Origin: DASRIA01 sp038203635
GTDB lineage: Bacteria > Actinomycetota > Thermoleophilia > Solirubrobacterales > JBBDJG01
Length of the DNA stretch: 64,000 bases
Reading direction: 5' to 3'
Assembly: GCA_038203635.1 (NCBI GenBank)
Contig: JBBRDT010000002.1
Span: 33,615 to 97,614, forward strand
The notes under the pieces were generated by a model. It was given only the letters and a program-made list of their open reading frames with translations. It ran no database searches and was not told the origin of the DNA. A program made the translations under genes and the position numbers. This document shows, piece by piece, positions 44,547-53,398 of the stretch; within the stretch, counting starts at the first letter, position 1, and each line of letters begins with the position of its first letter.

Positions 44547-45644
44547 CTACGAACGGCTGCGCTGCGCCGATGCAGCCCGAGGCGCCGCGGCCAATCCGGC
44601 AGCCAGCGCCTCTGCCACCCGGAGCATCGCCGCGCGCGGCGCGCGGCCGGTCTCGGCGCCATGGGTGAACCCGTGGATCAGCCCGGGCTCCCGCGTTGCC
44701 GTGACATTCACTCCGGCATCGCGAAGCAACCCGGCGTAGTCCTCGCCCTCGTCGCGCAGCACGTCGAACCCGGCCGTGACGACGTACGCGGGCGGCAACC
44801 CGCTCAGATTCGCGGTGAGGATCGGCGAGGCGCGCGGATCGCTTGCGTCTGCAGCGTCGGGGAGGTAGTGGTCCCTGTACCAGTCCATCTGCCGGGCGGT
44901 CAGGAAGAAGCCCTCGCTGAACAGCCGGTAGGACTCGCGCTTGCGCGTCAGGTCGGTGACGGGATAGATCAGCAGCTGGAACGCCGGCACGGGGCCACCG
45001 TCGATCGTGAGCAGGCGCGCGGCAGCCGCGGCCAGGTTGCCCCCCGCGCTGTCGCCGCCGATTGCGATCCGTGCGGGATCGGCGCCGAAGCGCGCTGCCT
45101 CCTCGATCGCGTGCCGGGCGGCGGCGACCGAGTCCTCGATCGCAGCCGGGAACGGATGCTCCGGCGCAAGCCGGTAGTCGACCGACAACACGCGCACGCC
45201 GGCCTGCACGGCGAGGAAGCGGCACGGCTGGTCGTGCGTGTCGAGGTCTCCGACGACCCATCCTCCGCCGTGCAGGTAGACCAGCAACGGCGCGGGGGAG
45301 GGAAGGCCGGCCGGGGAATAGAGGCGTGCGGGCAGCGGCCCTGCGGCGCCGGGAACCTCGACCTCCTCCACCTGCTCGATGGGTATCGGTGCCCCGGAGT
45401 AGAGGGCCGCCTCCCGCCGGATCTCGGCGCGCGCCTCGGCGACCGGCAGCTCCTCGAAGGCGGATCGACCGGAGAGCTTCAGCAGCCTGAGCGTGAGCTG
45501 GACCTCGGGCTCGAGCTGCTGCCCGTCGATGCGCACCGGCCGCGGGCCGCCGAGCAGCTGCTGGGCGGGACGCGGCAGCGCGCTCAGCCCGCGTACGAGG
45601 AGGCTCTCGAACCCGTCGCGGGAGGGGATTCGCAGGCCGGCCAT
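44547..45644 (-). CDS. Alpha/beta hydrolase of the hormone-sensitive-lipase family
   Basis: Esterase of 365 residues. HGGGWVVGD is the oxyanion hole, GGDSAGGNLAAAAA the nucleophile elbow; the acid and His lie in GFDVLRDEGEDY and LIHGFTH. The first about 80 residues form a cap region. Probably acts on short-chain esters or acylated metabolites in the cytoplasm. Ends in a Ser/Arg-rich tail. ATG at 45644. Divergent from the superoxide dismutase gene. Confidence 0.92.
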   Translation of the reverse strand: MAGLRIPSRDGFESLLVRGLSALPRPAQQLLGGPRPVRIDGQQLEPEVQLTLRLLKLSGRSAFEELPVAEARAEIRREAALYSGAPIPIEQVEEVEVPGAAGPLPARLYSPAGLPSPAPLLVYLHGGGWVVGDLDTHDQPCRFLAVQAGVRVLSVDYRLAPEHPFPAAIEDSVAAARHAIEEAARFGADPARIAIGGDSAGGNLAAAAARLLTIDGGPVPAFQLLIYPVTDLTRKRESYRLFSEGFFLTARQMDWYRDHYLPDAADASDPRASPILTANLSGLPPAYVVTAGFDVLRDEGEDYAGLLRDAGVNVTATREPGLIHGFTHGAETGRAPRAAMLRVAEALAAGLAAAPRAASAQRSRS

Positions 45645-45722
45645 GGCCGCAAGCCTACGCTCTCGTCCCTGCGAAAGCGCTCGCCGCTAGGATCCTTCGT
45701 CCCCGGAAAAAGGAGCCCGCCC

Positions 45723-46325
45723 ATGCCCTACAGCGTTCCCGACCTGCCGTACGACTACAACGCGCTCGAGCCGCACATCGACGAGCAGACGATGCGTCTG
45801 CACCACGACAAGCACCACCAGGCCTACGTCGACAAGGTGAACGCCGCGCTCGAAGGCACGGAGTGGGCCGACAAGCCGATCGAGGAGGTCCTGAAGAACC
45901 TCGACAAGCTCGGCGACAAGGCCACGCCGGTGCGCAACAACGGCGGCGGCCACTACAACCACTCGCTCTTCTGGGAGTGGATGAGCCCGGACGGCGGAGG
46001 CGAGCCCTCGGGCGACCTCGCAAGCGCGATCGACTCGGCGTTCGGCTCGTTCTCGAGCTTCAAGGAGGAGGTCAAGGCCGCGGGCGTCAACCGGTTCGGC
46101 TCCGGCTGGTCGTGGCTGGTGCACGACGGCAGCGGGCTTGCCGTGGTCTCGAGCGCCAACCAGGACAACCCGATCTCCGACGGCCAGACGCCACTGCTGG
46201 GCGTCGACGTGTGGGAGCACGCGTACTACCTGAAGTATCAGAACAAGCGCCCGGACTACATCGACGCGTGGTGGAACGTGGTGAACTGGTCCAAGGTGGC
46301 CCAGGGGTACTCGGCCGTCAGCTGA
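45723..46325 (+). CDS. sodA: Superoxide dismutase (Fe/Mn family)
   Basis: Dismutates superoxide; 200 residues, full length. Metal ligands H27 (RLHHDKHH), H80 (GGGHYNHSLFW), D162 and H166 (DVWEHAYYL). Gln147 in SSANQDNP, in the C-terminal domain, is the pattern usual in manganese enzymes, so sodA is more likely than sodB; metal use needs assay. ATG at 45723 with AAAAAGGAG ten bases upstream; TAGGAT at 45689 may be its -10 box. The last 8 bases overlap the convergent hydrolase gene. Confidence 0.95.
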   Translation: MPYSVPDLPYDYNALEPHIDEQTMRLHHDKHHQAYVDKVNAALEGTEWADKPIEEVLKNLDKLGDKATPVRNNGGGHYNHSLFWEWMSPDGGGEPSGDLASAIDSAFGSFSSFKEEVKAAGVNRFGSGWSWLVHDGSGLAVVSSANQDNPISDGQTPLLGVDVWEHAYYLKYQNKRPDYIDAWWNVVNWSKVAQGYSAVS

Positions 46326-47232
46326 GACCGTCCCAGAAGTTCGTGATCATGCGCGCGGTCGCCCGCGGCTTCTCGACGTGGGGGGAGTGTCCGGCACCGT
46401 CGATGAGCACGATGCGAGCGCCCGGCACGATGCGGTAGTCCTGTGCCGACTTCGGGTCGGCGATGTCGTCCTGCGATCCGAAGATCACGAGCAGCGGGAC
46501 CGGGACGCGTTCGTCCGCCAGTCGCTCGGCCAGGCCCTTCTCGTCGCGATAGTCGTCGACGGCGTCGTGTGAGCCGTCGTACGAGCTGTAGGTCATGTCC
46601 CTGAAGTCGTCCACGAACCGGTCGGGCACATGGAACCCATCCGCGAAGGCGGACTCGAGCCCCTTGCGGATCAAGCTGTCGGGAACGACCCGGCGGATGG
46701 CCTCTCCGAGGACCGGCACGAACCCGAGGCGCGCCGTGAACGGCAACTTTCCGTCCCCTTTGTCCGGTCCCGTGTCGAGGATCACGAAAGAGTCGACGAG
46801 TGGCCGGCGAAGCTCGACCAAGGCGGTGCCCACGGCCCCGCCCATCGAATGCCCGACGATCGCGGCTCTGCGCACGCCGAGGCGGTCCAGGGCGGCGCTG
46901 ACGCGGCGCGCCTGGTCTTTCATGCCGTAGCCCTCGCGGGGCTTCTCCGACCCGCCGTGCCCGAGCAGGTCGAACGTGATCACGTGGTGATCGCGCGCCA
47001 GCAGCCGGATCATGCCGTCCCACCAGCCGATCGAGCACGCGAACCCGTGCAGCAGGACGACGTTGGGTGCGTCGCGGGGCCCGTCCTCTCGCACCTGCAG
47101 GTCTCCGCCCGGCAGGTCGATCACGCGGCCTACGTCCGCCTTGGCCGGCTCGGTGTCTCGGTCCGTCACGACCGTGTTCACCGCGAGCGCCACGACCAGC
47201 ACTGCGACCAGGGCGAGGAGCGGGCGGCGCAT
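46318..47232 (-). CDS. Membrane-anchored or secreted alpha/beta hydrolase
   Basis: 304 residues. An N-terminal hydrophobic segment (LLALVAVLVVALAVNTVV) is a signal anchor or signal peptide, so the enzyme acts outside the membrane. LLHGFACSIGWWDG is the oxyanion region, VGHSMGGAVGT the Ser elbow, and FGSQDD and GAGHSPHVEKP carry the acid and His. Substrate unknown. Start at ATG 47232. The gene overlaps the 3' end of the dismutase gene. Confidence 0.88.
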   Translation of the reverse strand: MRRPLLALVAVLVVALAVNTVVTDRDTEPAKADVGRVIDLPGGDLQVREDGPRDAPNVVLLHGFACSIGWWDGMIRLLARDHHVITFDLLGHGGSEKPREGYGMKDQARRVSAALDRLGVRRAAIVGHSMGGAVGTALVELRRPLVDSFVILDTGPDKGDGKLPFTARLGFVPVLGEAIRRVVPDSLIRKGLESAFADGFHVPDRFVDDFRDMTYSSYDGSHDAVDDYRDEKGLAERLADERVPVPLLVIFGSQDDIADPKSAQDYRIVPGARIVLIDGAGHSPHVEKPRATARMITNFWDGLS

Positions 47233-47249
47233 GCCGCAAAGCTATCGGC

Positions 47250-47813
47250 TCATCCGGGGAACCGCTCTGCATACTCCTCGAGCTCCACGCCGAGGGCGTT
47301 CGCGGCGAACGAGATCAGGTGGTAGAAGCCGACTGTCGCGATCAGCTCGACCAGCTCGGATGCCTGCCACTGGGCTGCAAGCATCGGCCACAGCGAGTCG
47401 GACACGGTTCCCGTGTCGTGCAGCTCGTCCACGAGGCGCACGAGTAGCGACTGGCGCTCCGACCAGGCGGGGTCGTCCGCGGCGCCGTGCACCGTGGCGC
47501 GCAGCTGCGCCTCGGTGAGGCCCAGCGGGCGCCCGAAGGCGACCGCGTGCACGCCCCATTCGTACTCGCAGCCGTTACGCGCCGTGGTCCGGTGGGTGAC
47601 GATCTCGCGCTCGAGCGGCTCGACCTGCCCGAAGTTGAGTATGTAGGCGCCTGTCGTCCGGAAGCGCTCGAGGATCGCAGGATTGTGCGCGACGGTTCTG
47701 AAGAGCTTCAGCGGCTCCACGCCGGGCGGCATCATCCGGCGCAGGGTCTCGGCGACCTCGGGCTCGCACGGCTCCTCGACCGGCTGCACTCGCGGGGCGG
47801 TCTGAGTGGTCAT
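47250..47813 (-). CDS. Carboxymuconolactone-decarboxylase-family protein
   Basis: 187 residues, all-helical AhpD-like fold. The family block is QVEPLEREIVTHRTTARNGC followed by EYEWGVHAVAFG, with Cys and His in place (GCEYEWGVHA). Members act as decarboxylases, peroxidase partners or detoxifiers; here the exact reaction is unknown. ATG at 47813 follows GGAGAC; the frame extends upstream without family sequence. It is divergent from an HxlR regulator, which probably controls it. Confidence 0.9.
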   Translation of the reverse strand: MTTQTAPRVQPVEEPCEPEVAETLRRMMPPGVEPLKLFRTVAHNPAILERFRTTGAYILNFGQVEPLEREIVTHRTTARNGCEYEWGVHAVAFGRPLGLTEAQLRATVHGAADDPAWSERQSLLVRLVDELHDTGTVSDSLWPMLAAQWQASELVELIATVGFYHLISFAANALGVELEEYAERFPG

Positions 47814-47837
47814 CGACGTCTCCTCTATGCTTTGCTT

Positions 47838-47875
47838 ATCGAAGCGCGAGCCTATCACTTCGGAAATCGAAGCGC
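47838..47875. promoter_or_regulatory. Candidate HxlR operator between the divergent genes
   Basis: ATCGAAGCGC occurs twice (47838-47847 and 47866-47875), exactly 28 bases apart. The second copy is part of CTTCG-GAAAT-CGAAG (47858-47872), an inverted repeat. Position in the 65-base divergent gap fits control of both genes by the HxlR protein. Confidence 0.5.
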
Positions 47876-47878
47876 ATT

Positions 47879-48202
47879 GTGACCACGCCCAGGCCCGGCA
47901 CACCCGTCCGAGGTTCGCGCACCGGTAGGCCGATCATGGTCGCGCTCGATCTACTCGGGCGGCGCTGGGCCCTGCGGGTGCTGTGGGAGCTCCGCGACGG
48001 GCGGCCGGTTTCGTTCCGCGAGCTGCGCGAGCGCTGCGACTCCATGTCCACGAGCGTGCTCAACCAGCGCCTGCACGAGCTGCGGGACGCAGGGCTCGTC
48101 GAAGCCGGCGAGGGCGGTTATCGGCTGACACCCTCGGGCGCGCGGCTGCACGAGGCGCTCAAGCCACTTGACGGCTGGGCCAAACGCTGGGCGAGGAAAT
48201 AG
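47879..48202 (+). CDS. HxlR-family transcriptional regulator
   Basis: Winged-helix DNA-binding protein of 107 residues. LDLLGRRWALRVLWELRDGR, then SFRELRERCDSMSTSVLNQR and LHELRDAGLVEAGEGGYRLT are the HxlR pattern. GTG start at 47879. Divergent from the carboxymuconolactone-decarboxylase-like gene; members often respond to aldehydes or redox-active ligands and control the adjacent gene. Confidence 0.9.
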   Translation: MTTPRPGTPVRGSRTGRPIMVALDLLGRRWALRVLWELRDGRPVSFRELRERCDSMSTSVLNQRLHELRDAGLVEAGEGGYRLTPSGARLHEALKPLDGWAKRWARK

Positions 48203-48236
48203 TGCGCCGTTACGCCGTTACGCCCGCGCACGTTTC

Positions 48237-50105
48237 TTACCTGAACGGCCGCGTGCGCAGATAGACGCCACGCACCACGTCGTACGCCGGCTTCTTGTGC
48301 CCGAGGTCGTCGATCAGGCCCTTCTCGTTGACCGGCGGATGGGGGAAGGGGTTGCCGCCCGCCCAGCCCGGCTTCACGCGGAAATCGCGCAGGTTCCAGA
48401 TCAGCGCGCCGCTCACGAACGGCTTCGAGGCGAACACGTCGAGGTGGTACTTGAGGAAGTCGGCCTGGAACTCGTAGGTGCCCTTCTCCGTCACGGGGCC
48501 CGAGCGGTTTGCCTCCGCGCCGAACTCGGTGATCACCAGCGCCTGGTTGGGATAGTCGGAATGCAGCCGGTTCAGGTAGCCGCTGAGCTGGCCGCGATCG
48601 GAGATGGTGCCGCGCGGCCCGTTGTACCAGCCGAAGTAGTCGTTGATCCCGAGCACGTCCAGCTCCAGATAGATCGGCTGCTTCTCGACGGTCGGGAAGC
48701 CCGAGGTCGCGAGGCCGATCAGGCGCGTGGGGTCGAGGTCCTTGACCGTGCGCTCCGCCTTGCGGATGTACTTGCGCAGGCCGGTGCCCGGCCGCGAGGC
48801 GTTCTCGTTGCCGATGCTCCACACGATCACCGACGGGTGGTTCTGGTCGCGGTCGATCTCGGTCCGCAACATGCGCAGCGCCTTGTGGCGCACCTCCGAG
48901 ATCGCGAACAGGCGGCTGGCCATGCGGTACACGGGTATCTCCGACCACACGAGGATGCCGCGGCGGTCGGCGAGCTCGAGCGTGTAGGGATGGAAGGGAT
49001 AGTGCGAGCGCGTGATCGTCGCCCGCAGGTCGACCAGGTGGCCGATGTTCTCGCGCATCTGCGCCGGTGTGATCGCCGCTCCGCGGCTCAGCGAGTCCTC
49101 GTGCATGCTCGCACCGCGCAGGTTGACGTCGCGGAAGTTCAGCTGGATGCGCCCGAGCCGGCTCACCCTGAGGCTGCGAACGCCGGTGTGCACAGTGTGC
49201 TTCTGGACGATCCTGCCGCTGGAGGTATGCAACTGGAGGCGCCCGGTGTAGAGGGTCGGGTGTTCAGGGCTCCACAGCCGCGGATTGCGGATGCGCACCC
49301 GCGCGCGGAAGCGACTCTCTCCCCGTCCCGGCACGCGGTGGGTCGCGAAGTGCAGGTTGCGGCGGCCGAAGCGCCCGGTGATCCTGGCCGTCGCGCCCTC
49401 CGTGTTGAAGTTCTTGACTGTGACCAGCACGCGGACCGTTGCGGCGCACGTGCGGCAGCGCAGGCTCGGCTGGTAGGCCACCTTCTGGAAGTCGAACGTG
49501 TCCACGCGCCGCAGGTAGACCTCGCGCAGGATGCCGTTGTAGTTCCACCACCCGCCCTCGAAGGCGCCGGACTCCCGCTGGGACAGAGGGGGAATGTCGA
49601 ACTTCTGGCGCCGGCTGTCCACGCGCACGACCAGGCGGTTGACTCCGCGCCTGCGTACGCTCTTGCCCCGCATCTCGAAGGGCAGATAGGCGCCGACGTG
49701 CACCCCGAGCGGCTTCCCGTTCAGCCATACACGCGCGCGGTAGTTGACGGACTCGAATCGCAGCACCCACTTGGAGGACTCGGAGGCGCGCGGCAGGCGG
49801 AAGTCCTTCCGATACCAGTGGACGGTGCCGAGATAGCTCGCGTTGGAGAAGTCACCCGCGTTGGACGCGTTGGGCACGCTCGTCGGCGTCCAGCCGGCCA
49901 GGCTCGGCTGCGCCTGCAGCCGCTGCGCCATTCCCGCGTCCGTCGGGTCGGCGCGGTGGTGCCACTGGCCGCCGAGGAGGTAGCGTCCCGAGGGCCCGTC
50001 CCTGTAGACGGAGCCGGGCTTGGGCCGATCGGCCGCGGCCGCGGGGGTCGCGGCGACACAGACGAACAGCGAGCACAGCAAGGCAATCCTTGCGAAGCGG
50101 CTCAT
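48237..50105 (-). CDS. Secreted glycoside hydrolase family 2 protein (beta-galactosidase/glucuronidase-like)
   Basis: 622 residues with a signal peptide (IALLCSLFVCVAATPAAAAD, cleavage after AAA). GH2 layout: sugar-binding domain (WYRKDFRLPRASESSKWVLR, then NYRARVWLNGKPLGVHVGAY), immunoglobulin-like domain, then the TIM barrel with RGASMHED. The acid/base Glu is in WSIGNENASRPG and the nucleophile in VITEFGAEANRSG. Sugar specificity not predictable. ATG at 50105. The gene's 3' end lies 35 bases after the HxlR gene, converging. Confidence 0.92.
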   Translation of the reverse strand: MSRFARIALLCSLFVCVAATPAAAADRPKPGSVYRDGPSGRYLLGGQWHHRADPTDAGMAQRLQAQPSLAGWTPTSVPNASNAGDFSNASYLGTVHWYRKDFRLPRASESSKWVLRFESVNYRARVWLNGKPLGVHVGAYLPFEMRGKSVRRRGVNRLVVRVDSRRQKFDIPPLSQRESGAFEGGWWNYNGILREVYLRRVDTFDFQKVAYQPSLRCRTCAATVRVLVTVKNFNTEGATARITGRFGRRNLHFATHRVPGRGESRFRARVRIRNPRLWSPEHPTLYTGRLQLHTSSGRIVQKHTVHTGVRSLRVSRLGRIQLNFRDVNLRGASMHEDSLSRGAAITPAQMRENIGHLVDLRATITRSHYPFHPYTLELADRRGILVWSEIPVYRMASRLFAISEVRHKALRMLRTEIDRDQNHPSVIVWSIGNENASRPGTGLRKYIRKAERTVKDLDPTRLIGLATSGFPTVEKQPIYLELDVLGINDYFGWYNGPRGTISDRGQLSGYLNRLHSDYPNQALVITEFGAEANRSGPVTEKGTYEFQADFLKYHLDVFASKPFVSGALIWNLRDFRVKPGWAGGNPFPHPPVNEKGLIDDLGHKKPAYDVVRGVYLRTRPFR

Positions 50106-50214
50106 GAGGCCGGAAAGTTAAACGGTGGACCCGCTGTAACCGCCGGTTCCTGACTAGTCTTCAAATTTGCTTGCAACCCGGTCCGCGCTCTGCGGGCCCT
50201 GTGAGGAGGAAGCT

Positions 50215-51393
50215 TTGAACGAGGTCGTGATCACCGCTGCCGCACGCACCGCCGTGGGCCGCTACGGAGGAAGCCTGAAGGGCGTGCCCCCCACCGAATT
50301 GGGTGCGACGGCCGTGCAGGCCGCGCTCGAGCGCGCCGCGATCGATCCGGCGCAGGTGGACCAGGTCGTGTTCGGGAACGTGATCCACTCGTCACCCGAG
50401 GACATGTACATGTCGCGGGTGGTCGCCATGAAGGCCGGGATCCCCAAGGAGGTGCCGGCGTTCACGGTGAACCGGCTGTGCGGCACCGGAGTGCAGGCCA
50501 TCGTGTCCGCCGCCCAGTCGATCGCGGTCGGGGAGGCGGACGTGGCCGTCGCCGGCGGCGCCGAGTCGATGAGCCGCGGTCCCTACTGGATGCCCGACGT
50601 GCGCTGGGGAGCGCGCATGGGCGACACCGGCATGGTGGACCCGGTCGTGGGCGGGCTCACCGACCCCTTCGACAAGATCCACATGGGCGTGACGGCCGAG
50701 AACCTGGCCGAGTCGCATGACATCAGTCGCGAGCAGCAGGACGAGTTCTCGGTCGAGTCGCACAGGCGCGCGGCACGGGCTCAGGAGCAGGGCCTGTTCG
50801 ACGAGGAGATCGTGCCCGTGGAGCTGAAGTCGAAGAAGGGGACGAGCGAGTTCGCCCGCGACGAGCACGTGCGCCCCGACGCCTCCGTCGAGGGGCTCGG
50901 CAAGCTGAAGCCGGTGTTCAAGCCCGACGGAACGGTCACGGCCGGGAACGCTTCCGGCATGAACGACGCCGGCGCAGCCGTGGTGCTGATGTCGGCGCAG
51001 AAGGCGGAGGAGCTCGGCGTCCCCGTCCGGGCGCGCATCCTCTCCTATTCGTACTGCGGCGTCGACCCGAGGATCATGGGCATCGGGCCGGTGCCCGCCG
51101 TGCGCAAGGCGATGGAGCGTGCCGGCCGGTCACTCGACGACGTCGATGTGATCGAGCTGAACGAGGCGTTCGCCGCGCAGTCGCTCGCCGTGATCAAGGA
51201 CCTCGGCCTGGACCGTGAGAAGGTCAACCCGAACGGCGGTGCGATCGCCCTCGGCCACCCGATCGCGGCCACGGGCGCGGTGATCACGGCGAAGATCCTC
51301 TACGAGATGGACCGCCGCGACCAGGACCTCGGCCTCGTGACGCTCTGCATCGGCGGCGGCCAGGGCATCGCGATGCTTTTGAGCCGCAACTAG
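50215..51393 (+). CDS. Acetyl-CoA acetyltransferase (thiolase)
   Basis: Thiolase of 392 residues, degradative or biosynthetic type II. Active-site C89 in NRLCGTGVQAIVSAA, His in ALGHPIAATGAVIT, and Cys in LCIGGGQGIAM. TTG start at 50215 follows GAGGAGGA by 4 bases; the frame is open 16 codons further upstream. With the SCP2 protein and aldehyde dehydrogenase that follow, it suggests lipid or sterol-side-chain metabolism. The 109-base gap before it carries the divergent promoter region of the GH2 gene. Confidence 0.95.
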   Translation: MNEVVITAAARTAVGRYGGSLKGVPPTELGATAVQAALERAAIDPAQVDQVVFGNVIHSSPEDMYMSRVVAMKAGIPKEVPAFTVNRLCGTGVQAIVSAAQSIAVGEADVAVAGGAESMSRGPYWMPDVRWGARMGDTGMVDPVVGGLTDPFDKIHMGVTAENLAESHDISREQQDEFSVESHRRAARAQEQGLFDEEIVPVELKSKKGTSEFARDEHVRPDASVEGLGKLKPVFKPDGTVTAGNASGMNDAGAAVVLMSAQKAEELGVPVRARILSYSYCGVDPRIMGIGPVPAVRKAMERAGRSLDDVDVIELNEAFAAQSLAVIKDLGLDREKVNPNGGAIALGHPIAATGAVITAKILYEMDRRDQDLGLVTLCIGGGQGIAMLLSRN

Positions 51394-51437
51394 CCCGCGA
51401 TACGCTTGCTGCGGCGAATCGACGAGGAGGAGAAAAG

Positions 51438-51857
51438 GTGCCGGTTTTCAAAGACGACCAAGAGGTCTACCAGTACATCGGGAAGCTGTTCCAGGATCTG
51501 ACCGACGACGACGAGCTGGGGCCGAGGTTCCGCCGGGCGGACACGATCGTGCAGTACAAGTACTCGAACCCGGACTCCATGATCACGGTCAAGATGAAGG
51601 ACGGCGAAGACGGCCGGGTCGACTTCGGCGCGACCGACATGCAGCCCGAGATCGTGATGTCGATGGAGGCCGACACCGCGCACAGGTTCTGGCTCGGCAA
51701 GGTCAACGTGACGATGGCGCTGGCCAAGGGGCAGATGAAGGCGAAGGGGCCGGTGGCGAAGATCCTGAAGCTCGTGCCGCTCGTCAAGCCCGTGTTCCCG
51801 CGCTACCAGAAGATGCTCGAGGAGCAGAACCGCGACGATCTGCTGAAGGCGGCCTGA
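51438..51857 (+). CDS. SCP2 sterol-binding-fold protein
   Basis: 139-residue lipid-carrier fold. KMKDGEDGRVDFGATDMQPE, then DTAHRFWLGKVNVTMALAKG and MKAKGPVAKILKLVPLVKPV are characteristic of bacterial SCP2 proteins that shuttle acyl or sterol ligands to thiolases. GTG start at 51438 after GAGGAGGAGAAAAGG. The following dehydrogenase starts one base after its stop. Confidence 0.92.
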   Translation: MPVFKDDQEVYQYIGKLFQDLTDDDELGPRFRRADTIVQYKYSNPDSMITVKMKDGEDGRVDFGATDMQPEIVMSMEADTAHRFWLGKVNVTMALAKGQMKAKGPVAKILKLVPLVKPVFPRYQKMLEEQNRDDLLKAA

Positions 51858-51858
51858 C

Positions 51859-53388
51859 ATGGCGGTCGACACGCAGGCGCGCACGGAGGTAACGCACTAC
51901 AAGAACTACATCGGCGGCGAATGGGTGGACGCCGCTTCGGGCAAAACGTTCGAAGTCGTCAACCCAGCCACCGAAGAGGTGGTCGCCACCGTGCCGAGCT
52001 GCGGCCGCGAGGACGCGCAGCGCGCGATCGCCGCGGCGCGTGAGGCGTTCGACTCCGGAGCATGGACCGGCATGGAAGCGGAGGAGCGCAAGCGCATCAT
52101 GCTGTCGGTGGTCGAGCGCATATCCGCGGCGGAGGACGAGCTCGCGACGCTCGAGACGATGCAGGCCGGCATGACGATCCGTGCCACGAGCACGGTCGTC
52201 ATCGGCTACTGCCTGCAGCATTGGGATTACTTCGCACGCCAGGCGACGCGGCCGATGCAGGAGCCGCTCGAGCCGGTCACCTACCCGACGCACTCCTACA
52301 ACTTCGTGCTGCGGGACCCCGTGGGGGTGTGCGCCGGGATCATCCCGTGGAACTTCCCGCTCGTGATGGCGGTCTGGAAGCTGGCGCCGGCGCTCGCGAT
52401 GGGGAACACGTGCGTGCTGAAGCCCGCCTCCAACACGCCGCTGACGGCCCTGAAGCTTGCGGAGATCCTCGACGACACCGACCTGCCGAAGGGCGTCGTG
52501 AACGTGATCACCGGCGGCGGCTCGACGGTCGGTGAGGAGCTTGCCTCACATCCGGACGTCGACAAGGTGGCATTCACCGGCTCCACGGTCGTGGGCCGGC
52601 GCATCATGCAGCTCGCCTCCAGCACGATCAAGAAGACGACGCTGGAGCTGGGCGGGAAGTCGCCCAACATCGTGTTCGAGGACGCCGACATGGAACAGGC
52701 GGTGGACGGAGCCCTGTGGGGCACCTTCTTCCATCAGGGACAGGTCTGCGAGTCGGGCACGCGCCTGCTCTTGCCGGAGTCGATCCACGACGAGTTCGTC
52801 GAGCGCCTCGTCGAGCGCGCGAAGCAGATCAAGGTGGGCGACACGATGGACTACGACTCCGACATGGGCCCGCTGGTGTCGGCGCAGCAGCGCGACACCG
52901 TCGAGGGTTACGTGCGCATCGGCCAGGAGGAAGGCGCAAAGCTGGTGCTCGGCGGCAAGCGGCCGGAGGGCGACGCCTACGAGCGGGGCTACTGGTACGA
53001 GCCCACGATCTTCACCGAGGTCGACAACTCGATGACGATCGCGCAGGAGGAGATCTTCGGCCCGGTGCTCTCCGTGATCAAGTTCTCCGACGACGACGAG
53101 GCGATCCGCATCGCCAACGACTCGATCTACGGGCTCGCGTCAGGCGTGTGGTCGTCCGATCCCGACCGGTGCTTGGAGACGGCAAAGCGGCTACGCGCCG
53201 GCACGGTGTGGATCAACGACTACCACCTGATCAATTGCATCGCCCCGTTCGGCGGCTACAAGCAGTCGGGCAACGGGCGCGAGCTGGGCACGTACGGCCT
53301 CAACGAGTACACCGAGGTGAAGCATGTGCACTGGGACCTGAACACACCGAAGGAGCAGAAGCTCTCGAGCGTATTGTTGTCGGAATAG
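51859..53388 (+). CDS. Aldehyde dehydrogenase (NAD(P)+-dependent)
   Basis: 509 residues, ALDH superfamily. NAD-binding GSTVVGRRIMQLA, catalytic Glu in TLELGGKSPNIVFED and the nucleophilic Cys in FHQGQVCESGTRLLL. The C-terminal PFGGYKQSGNGRELGTYGL is typical of the betaine-aldehyde/acetaldehyde group. Shares an operon with thiolase and SCP2. DUF779, often found with acetaldehyde dehydrogenases, is 1 kb away (54382), which supports a short-chain substrate. Confidence 0.95.
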   Translation: MAVDTQARTEVTHYKNYIGGEWVDAASGKTFEVVNPATEEVVATVPSCGREDAQRAIAAAREAFDSGAWTGMEAEERKRIMLSVVERISAAEDELATLETMQAGMTIRATSTVVIGYCLQHWDYFARQATRPMQEPLEPVTYPTHSYNFVLRDPVGVCAGIIPWNFPLVMAVWKLAPALAMGNTCVLKPASNTPLTALKLAEILDDTDLPKGVVNVITGGGSTVGEELASHPDVDKVAFTGSTVVGRRIMQLASSTIKKTTLELGGKSPNIVFEDADMEQAVDGALWGTFFHQGQVCESGTRLLLPESIHDEFVERLVERAKQIKVGDTMDYDSDMGPLVSAQQRDTVEGYVRIGQEEGAKLVLGGKRPEGDAYERGYWYEPTIFTEVDNSMTIAQEEIFGPVLSVIKFSDDDEAIRIANDSIYGLASGVWSSDPDRCLETAKRLRAGTVWINDYHLINCIAPFGGYKQSGNGRELGTYGLNEYTEVKHVHWDLNTPKEQKLSSVLLSE

Positions 53389-53398
53389 GACCGAGGAG

